A stretch of DNA of 64,000 nt from Streptomyces durocortorensis. Its GTDB lineage: Bacteria; Actinomycetota; Actinomycetes; Streptomycetales; Streptomycetaceae. Location: contig NZ_CP134500.1 of assembly GCF_031760065.1 (NCBI RefSeq), forward strand, positions 6,634,001 to 6,698,000, given 5' to 3'. Below the pieces are notes generated by a model. That model was not told the origin of the DNA and made no database searches. It saw only the letters and a list, made by a program, of their open reading frames with translations. Positions 59,439 through 64,000 of the stretch are shown in pieces (position 1 is the stretch's first letter; each line of letters opens with the position of its first letter). The translations under genes were made by a program, and so were the position numbers.

Positions 59439-59545
59439 TCAGCACGCGCATATGACTCGCAGTCGCCGGCCGGCGCCCTGATCTGGGCGTCGGCCGACGG
59501 AGACCCCAGCACAGCAGAGAAACCACTGCACGTAAGGGGAAGCTC

Positions 59546-61546
59546 ATGACAGCGACGACCGACGGACCGACCGGGGCCGCCAGCCTGTCGGCACTCCCGG
59601 CCGCCCATCCGGCCGACACGACCATCGCCGCGGACGACGTGCTCGCCGCCGCGCGGCGGGCAGCGGAACGCTCCGTGGAGCACCTGCTCGGCAGACAGGA
59701 CGAGCAGGGCTGGTGGAAGGGGGACCTCGCCACCAACGTCACCATGGACGCCGAGGACCTGCTCCTGCGCCAGTTCCTCGGCATCCAGGACCCCGGGACC
59801 ACCCGGGCGGCCGCCCTCTTCATCCGGGGCGAACAGCTCGGTGACGGCACCTGGAACACCTTCTACGGCGGCCCCGCCGACCTCTCCGCCACCATCGAGG
59901 CGTACGTCGCCCTCAGGCTGGCCGGGGACCGCCCCGACGAGCCGCACATGGCGCGCGCCTCCGGATGGATCAGGGAGCAGGGCGGCATCGCGGCCGCCCG
60001 GGTCTTCACCCGGATCTGGCTCGCCCTGTTCGGCTGGTGGAAGTGGGACGACCTCCCCGAACTCCCGCCCGAGCTCATGTTCTTCCCCAAGTGGGTCCCG
60101 CTCAACATCTACGACTTCGGCTGCTGGGCCCGCCAGACCATCGTTCCCCTGACCATCGTCTCCGCGAAGCGCCCGGTGCGGCCCGCCCCCTTCGCCCTGG
60201 ACGAGCTGCACAGCGACCCCGCCCGGCCCAACCCGCCCAGGAAGCTCGCCCCGGCGGCCAGTTGGGACGGCCTCTTCCAGCGCCTCGACAAGGGGCTGCA
60301 CCTCTACCACAAGGTCGCCCCCCGCCCGCTGCGCCGGATCGCGATGAACGCGGCGGCCCGCTGGATCATCGAGCGGCAGGAGAACGACGGCTGCTGGGGC
60401 GGGATTCAGCCACCGGCCGTCTACTCCATCATCGCCCTGCATCTGCTCGGCTACGACCTCGACCACCCGGTGATGCGGGCCGGACTGGCCTCGCTGGACC
60501 GGTTCGCCGTCCATCGCGAGGACGGGGCGCGGATGGTCGAGGCCTGCCAGTCGCCCGTCTGGGACACCTGTCTGGCCACCATCGCACTGGCCGACGCCGG
60601 ACTGCGGCCCGACCACCCGGCCCTGGTGAAGGCCGCCGACTGGATGCTGGACGAGGAGATCACCCGGCCCGGCGACTGGTCGGTACGGAAACCCGAACTC
60701 GCCCCCGGGGGCTGGGCGTTCGAGTTCCACAACGACAACTACCCGGACATCGACGACACCGCCGAAGTCGTCCTGGCGCTGCGCCGGGTGCGCCACCCCG
60801 ACCCGGCCCGGCTGGAGGCCGCCATCGCCCGCGGGGTCCGCTGGAACCTCGGGATGCAGTCCCGCAACGGGGCCTGGGGTGCGTTCGACGCGGACAACAC
60901 CAGCGCCTTCCCCAACCGCCTGCCGTTCTGCGACTTCGGCGAGGTCATCGACCCGCCGTCGGCCGATGTCACCGGCCATGTCGTGGAGATGCTCGCCGTC
61001 GAGGGGCTCGCGAACCACCCCCGTACCCGGCAGGGCATCGAGTGGCTGCTGGCCGAACAGGAGGCGTGCGGGGCCTGGTTCGGCCGCTGGGGCGTCAACT
61101 ACGTCTACGGCACGGGGTCGGTGGTGCCCGCCCTGACCGCCGCCGGGCTGCCCGCCGGGCACCCCGCGATCCGCCGGGCCGTCGACTGGCTGGAGTCCGT
61201 ACAGAACGACGACGGCGGCTGGGGCGAGGACCTGCGCTCCTACCAGGAGGAGAAGTGGATCGGGCACGGTGAGTCCACCGCGTCCCAGACCGCCTGGGCG
61301 CTGCTCGCCCTGCTCGCCGCGGGCCGCCGCGACACCCCTTCGGTCGCCCGCGGGGTCACCTGGCTGACCGAGGCCCAGCAGGCCGACGGCTCCTGGGACG
61401 AGCCGTACTTCACCGGTACCGGCTTCCCCTGGGACTTCTCGATCAACTACCACCTCTACCGCCAGGTCTTCCCCCTCACCGCACTCGGGCGCTACGTCCA
61501 CGGCGACCCGTTCGCCGACCGTACGGACCTGGGGGAGGGGACCTGA
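59546..61546 (+). CDS. shc: Squalene-hopene cyclase
   Basis: A 666-residue type II triterpene cyclase, converting squalene to hopene/hopanol. The catalytic DxDD is D401-I-D403-D404 in NYPDIDDTAEV. QW repeats occur along the protein (for example QDEQGWWKG, QENDGCWGG, QSRNGAWGAFD, QNDDGGWGED, QQADGSWDE). A membrane-facing hydrophobic channel is typical of the monotopic enzyme. The ATG at 59546 is preceded by AAGGGGAAG. A 107-bp gap separates it from the prenyl synthase gene, and the next gene starts with TGATG overlap. The enzyme is anchored to the cytoplasmic membrane. Confidence 0.97.
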   Translation: MTATTDGPTGAASLSALPAAHPADTTIAADDVLAAARRAAERSVEHLLGRQDEQGWWKGDLATNVTMDAEDLLLRQFLGIQDPGTTRAAALFIRGEQLGDGTWNTFYGGPADLSATIEAYVALRLAGDRPDEPHMARASGWIREQGGIAAARVFTRIWLALFGWWKWDDLPELPPELMFFPKWVPLNIYDFGCWARQTIVPLTIVSAKRPVRPAPFALDELHSDPARPNPPRKLAPAASWDGLFQRLDKGLHLYHKVAPRPLRRIAMNAAARWIIERQENDGCWGGIQPPAVYSIIALHLLGYDLDHPVMRAGLASLDRFAVHREDGARMVEACQSPVWDTCLATIALADAGLRPDHPALVKAADWMLDEEITRPGDWSVRKPELAPGGWAFEFHNDNYPDIDDTAEVVLALRRVRHPDPARLEAAIARGVRWNLGMQSRNGAWGAFDADNTSAFPNRLPFCDFGEVIDPPSADVTGHVVEMLAVEGLANHPRTRQGIEWLLAEQEACGAWFGRWGVNYVYGTGSVVPALTAAGLPAGHPAIRRAVDWLESVQNDDGGWGEDLRSYQEEKWIGHGESTASQTAWALLALLAAGRRDTPSVARGVTWLTEAQQADGSWDEPYFTGTGFPWDFSINYHLYRQVFPLTALGRYVHGDPFADRTDLGEGT

Positions 61547-62193
61547 TGGGCCATCCGCGCGGACCGGGACCCCCCGTTCCGCCGCTGCTGGTCGCGTGCG
61601 CGCTCGGCATCGAGCAGGTGGCCCTGCGCAGCGGCAGGGGCGCCCCGGGCCCGGTGCGGGTCCTGCGTACCGGAATGGGCCCCCGGGCCGCCGAGGCGGC
61701 CGTGGCGCGCCTCCTGGGGCCCGGCGGGGTCCCCGACGCCGCGGTCATCGCCTCCGGCTTCTGCGCCGGGCTCGCTCCCGGGATGCACCCCGGGGACCTA
61801 GTCGTCGCCGAGGAGACCCGGGACGCCGACGGCTCCACGCCCTGCACCGGGACGGGCGTCCTGGTCGCCGCGCTCGCCCGGGCGGTGCCGGGCCGCACCG
61901 TCCACACCGGCCCGCTCACCGGCTCCGACCACGTCGTACGAGGCCCCGAGCGGGCCGCGCTGCGGGCGGGCGGGGCGATCGCCGTGGACATGGAGTCCGC
62001 CGCGACACTGCGCACCGCCCTGTGCCACGGACCGCGCCCGGTTGCGGCCGTCCGGGTGGTCGTGGACGCTCCAGAGCATGAGCTCGTCCGCATCGGCACG
62101 GTACGCGGTGGAATATCAGCCTTCCGTGTTCTCCGTGCCGTCCTTCCGGCTTTCTATGAATGGCACCGATCTTTACTGCTCCCCAGGAGGTGA
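61546..62193 (+). CDS. hpnG: Hopanoid-associated nucleoside phosphorylase/nucleosidase HpnG
   Basis: A 215-residue purine-nucleoside-phosphorylase-fold enzyme (MTA/SAH nucleosidase relative). It removes adenine from adenosylhopane to give ribosylhopane. Motifs include SGFCAGLAPGMHPGDLVVAEE and AIAVDMESAA (catalytic Glu region), plus RVVVDAPEHE near the C-terminus. The ATG overlaps the shc stop (TGATG). The order shc-hpnG-hpnH agrees with the biochemical order of C35 side-chain synthesis except that HpnH acts before HpnG. Length and motifs match Streptomyces homologues. Confidence 0.92.
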   Translation: MGHPRGPGPPVPPLLVACALGIEQVALRSGRGAPGPVRVLRTGMGPRAAEAAVARLLGPGGVPDAAVIASGFCAGLAPGMHPGDLVVAEETRDADGSTPCTGTGVLVAALARAVPGRTVHTGPLTGSDHVVRGPERAALRAGGAIAVDMESAATLRTALCHGPRPVAAVRVVVDAPEHELVRIGTVRGGISAFRVLRAVLPAFYEWHRSLLLPRR

Positions 62194-62198
62194 GCTAG

Positions 62199-63218
62199 AT
62201 GGCCATGCCGCTCCGTCAGTCCATCAAGGTTGCGACGTATCTCTTCGAACAGAAGCTCCGCAAGCGTGAGAAGTTCCCGCTGATCGTCGAGCTGGAGCCG
62301 TTGTTCGCCTGCAACCTCGCCTGCGAGGGCTGCGGGAAGATCCAGCACCCGGCCGGTGTCCTGAAGCAGCGCATGCCGGTCGCCCAGGCGGTCGGAGCGG
62401 TGCTCGAATCCGGCGCTCCCATGGTGTCCATCGCCGGTGGCGAACCCCTGATGCATCCGCAGATCGACGAGATCGTGCGCCAGCTCGTCGCGAAGAAGAA
62501 GTACGTCTTCCTGTGCACCAACGCGATGCTGATGCGGAAGAAGCTCGACAAGTTCACTCCGTCCCCGTACTTCGCGTTCGCCGTGCACATCGACGGACTG
62601 CGCGAGCGGCACGACGAATCCGTCGCCAAGGAAGGCGTCTTCGACGAGGCCGTCGCCGCGATGAAGGAGGCCAAGCGACGCGGCTTCCGCGTCACCACCA
62701 ACTCCACCTTCTTCAATACGGACACCCCCCAGACCATCATCGAGGTCCTCAACTACCTCAACGACGACCTCCATGTCGACGAGATGATGATCTCGCCCGC
62801 CTACGCCTACGAGAAGGCGCCCGACCAGGAGCACTTCCTCGGCGTCGACCAGACCCGCGAGCTGTTCAAGAAGGCCTTCGCTGGCGGCAACCGGGCCCGC
62901 TGGCGGCTCAACCACTCGCCGCTCTTCCTGGACTTCCTCGAAGGCAAGGCGGACTTCCCCTGCACCGCCTGGGCGATCCCCAACTACTCGCTCTTCGGCT
63001 GGCAGCGCCCCTGCTACCTGATGAGCGACGGCTACGTACCGACGTACCGTCAGCTCATCGAGGAGACCGACTGGGACAAGTACGGCCGGGGCAAGGACCC
63101 GCGCTGTGCCAACTGCATGGCGCACTGCGGCTACGAACCCACGGCGGTGCTCGCCACCATGGGCTCTCTCAAGGAGTCCCTGCGTGCCGCACGGGAGACG
63201 GTCAGCGGGAGCCGGTGA
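62199..63218 (+). CDS. hpnH: Adenosylhopane synthase HpnH (radical SAM)
   Basis: A 339-residue radical-SAM enzyme attaching the 5'-deoxyadenosyl group to hopene to give adenosylhopane. The cluster motif is C38-x3-C42-x2-C45 (CNLACEGC). SIAGGEPLMHP is the SAM-binding GGE motif, and a C-terminal Cys-rich SPASM-like part (CANCMAHCGYEP) follows. AGGAGGTGA precedes the ATG by the usual spacing. It begins 5 bp after hpnG. The next gene in S. coelicolor is ispG; here a remnant follows instead. Confidence 0.96.
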   Translation: MAMPLRQSIKVATYLFEQKLRKREKFPLIVELEPLFACNLACEGCGKIQHPAGVLKQRMPVAQAVGAVLESGAPMVSIAGGEPLMHPQIDEIVRQLVAKKKYVFLCTNAMLMRKKLDKFTPSPYFAFAVHIDGLRERHDESVAKEGVFDEAVAAMKEAKRRGFRVTTNSTFFNTDTPQTIIEVLNYLNDDLHVDEMMISPAYAYEKAPDQEHFLGVDQTRELFKKAFAGGNRARWRLNHSPLFLDFLEGKADFPCTAWAIPNYSLFGWQRPCYLMSDGYVPTYRQLIEETDWDKYGRGKDPRCANCMAHCGYEPTAVLATMGSLKESLRAARETVSGSR

Positions 63219-63320
63219 CGAGGTGAACAGCGGGCGGCCGACGGTCCGGGTCCCTCCCGGGCGGTCGGCCCGCCCCTGAGCCGAGGAAGGAGACCGGGCC
63301 GTGCGCCGGCGCCGCAGCGG

Positions 63321-63404
63321 AGAGACCGCTTCCCCGCACACGCCGAACGTGCCGAGGCGCTCGCCGGGATCGGGCTCACCCCGGCCGGGATCGCCCGGCA
63401 CATT
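63321..63404 (+). pseudogene. dxs: C-terminal remnant of dxs between hpnH and the aminotransferase gene
   Basis: In the frame that runs into the aminotransferase start, codons 63321-63404 read RDRFPAHAERAEALAGIGL and TPAGIARHIR, very close to the last helix of actinobacterial 1-deoxyxylulose-5-phosphate synthase (F.xHASRAEVLA..IGLT...IAR). The rest of Dxs and all of IspG, which sit here in S. coelicolor, are absent; only 255 bp separate hpnH from the aminotransferase gene. I call this a deletion scar. No start codon or catalytic part remains. Confidence 0.6.
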
Positions 63405-63473
63405 CGGTGCCGCTCCCACGGTGAGGCGGAAGACCCCCACGGACCAGCACACCCCGAAGGAGAAGAGCGGGCG

Positions 63474-64000
63474 ATGACGGACGGCGGACCCAAGGGCTTC
63501 GACCTGGCGCGGCTCCTCGCCGAGCGTGGGGCGGAGCGGTACGACCTGCATGCGCGCCACCTCAATCACCAGCTGCCGCGCATGCTGCACACCATCGGCT
63601 TCGACAAGGTCTACGAGCGGGCCGAGGGCGCGTACTTCTGGGACGCGGACGGCAACGACTACCTCGACATGCTCGCCGGGTTCGGTGTCATGGGGATCGG
63701 CCGGCACCACCCGGTCGTCCGGCAGGCCCTGCATGACGTCCTCGACGCCCAGCTCGCCGACCTCACCCGCTTCGACTGCCAGCCGCTGCCCGGACTGCTC
63801 GCCGAGAAACTCCTCGCCCACAGCCCGCACCTGGAGCGCGTCTTCTTCGGCAGCAGCGGTACGGAAGCCGTCGAGACGGCACTGAAATTCGCCCGCTACG
63901 CCACCGGCAGGCCCCGGATCCTCTACTGCGACCACGCCTTCCACGGGCTGACCACCGGCTCCCTCTCGGTCAACGGGGAGCGAGGGTTCCGCGACGGCTT
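63474..64000 (+). CDS. hpnO: Class III aminotransferase of the hopanoid operon, 3' end outside window
   Basis: The first ~175 residues of a class III PLP-dependent aminotransferase. Visible are the substrate-gate start FDKVYERAEGAYFWDADGND (18 residues shown in part), GRHHPVVRQAL, the PLP phosphate-binding FFGSSGTEAVETALKFARYATG (in part: GSSGTEAVETALKFARY) and DHAFHGLTTGSLS. The PLP lysine lies beyond the window. The ATG at 63474 follows GAAGGAGAAG. In hopanoid clusters this gene makes aminobacteriohopanetriol from the ribosylhopane-derived aldehyde; the HpnO name is by context. Confidence 0.85.
   Translation, partial: MTDGGPKGFDLARLLAERGAERYDLHARHLNHQLPRMLHTIGFDKVYERAEGAYFWDADGNDYLDMLAGFGVMGIGRHHPVVRQALHDVLDAQLADLTRFDCQPLPGLLAEKLLAHSPHLERVFFGSSGTEAVETALKFARYATGRPRILYCDHAFHGLTTGSLSVNGERGFRDG

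Noticed and set aside
1..64000. A secondary-metabolite biosynthetic cluster
   Set aside because: Apart from hopanoids there are no PKS, NRPS, lanthipeptide or terpene-cyclase-type clusters; the genes are mostly conserved arm genes.

Overview
This window is chromosomal DNA from a Streptomyces. The support is very high GC with strong third-position bias, long spurious ORFs antisense to nearly every gene, and frequent GTG and TTG starts. It also holds genus-typical families: a two-domain small laccase, a Wbl protein, an SsgA-like protein, an SCO6745-family protein and an actinobacterial hopanoid operon. From memory the order follows the S. coelicolor right-arm segment of about SCO6711 to SCO6769 (laccase SCO6712, ssgD SCO6722, SCO6745, idi SCO6750, hopanoid genes from SCO6759). 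No phage, transposon, CRISPR array, rRNA or tRNA was recognised.

Layout. (1) 1-7.8 kb: secreted ThuA-like protein (partial), laccase, VOC protein, Wbl protein, a 1149-residue alpha-helical-repeat protein, and an acyl-ACP desaturase behind a clear repeat operator. (2) 8-12.7 kb, minus strand: ssgD, an antibiotic-resistance-type ABC-F protein and a short UvrA-like ATPase. (3) 12.9-20.5 kb: secreted beta-propeller protein; ABC-2 transporter pair divergent from a NarL-type two-component system, with a perfect dyad between them; YciI-like protein; endonuclease V; methyltransferase. (4) 20.8-28.8 kb: saccharopine-dehydrogenase-like oxidoreductase divergent from a beta-oxidation operon (CoA transferase/racemase, acyl-CoA dehydrogenase, thiolase, FadB-like protein), which ends against a MerR regulator at a bidirectional terminator. 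(5) 28.9-42.8 kb: macro-domain protein, MpaB-type oxygenase, M14 peptidase, BCCT transporter, D-amino-acid oxidase, second ABC-F protein, Tex, SCO6745 protein, enoyl-CoA hydratase, HdeD-like membrane protein, anti-sigma-type ATPase. (6) 42.9-46.1 kb: IPP isomerase, methyltransferase-GNAT fusion, cation exporter.

(7) 46.3-54.6 kb is the most intriguing block. A UDP-glucose 4-epimerase gene is divergent from a tightly coupled chain: CDP-alcohol phosphotransferase with a DUF5941-like tail, sugar/alcohol-phosphate nucleotidyltransferase, glycerol-1-phosphate-dehydrogenase-like enzyme, second CDP-alcohol phosphotransferase lacking the last motif aspartate, family-2 glycosyltransferase, and a TagGH/Wzm-Wzt-type ABC exporter. 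Together they look like a route that makes an activated polyol phosphate, transfers it to a lipid or glycan, glycosylates it and exports it.

(8) 55-64 kb is the hopanoid operon: hpnC, hpnD, a small coupled ORF, hpnE, prenyl diphosphate synthase, shc, hpnG, hpnH and a class III aminotransferase. Where S. coelicolor carries ispG and dxs between hpnH and the aminotransferase gene, this strain has 255 bp containing what reads as the last codons of dxs, that is, a deletion scar. Other decay marks are a MarR remnant (20.6-20.8 kb) and an M1 peptidase N-terminal remnant (30.4-30.6 kb). Many genes have a TAnnnT-like hexamer 6 to 8 nt before the start codon, which suggests widespread leaderless transcription.
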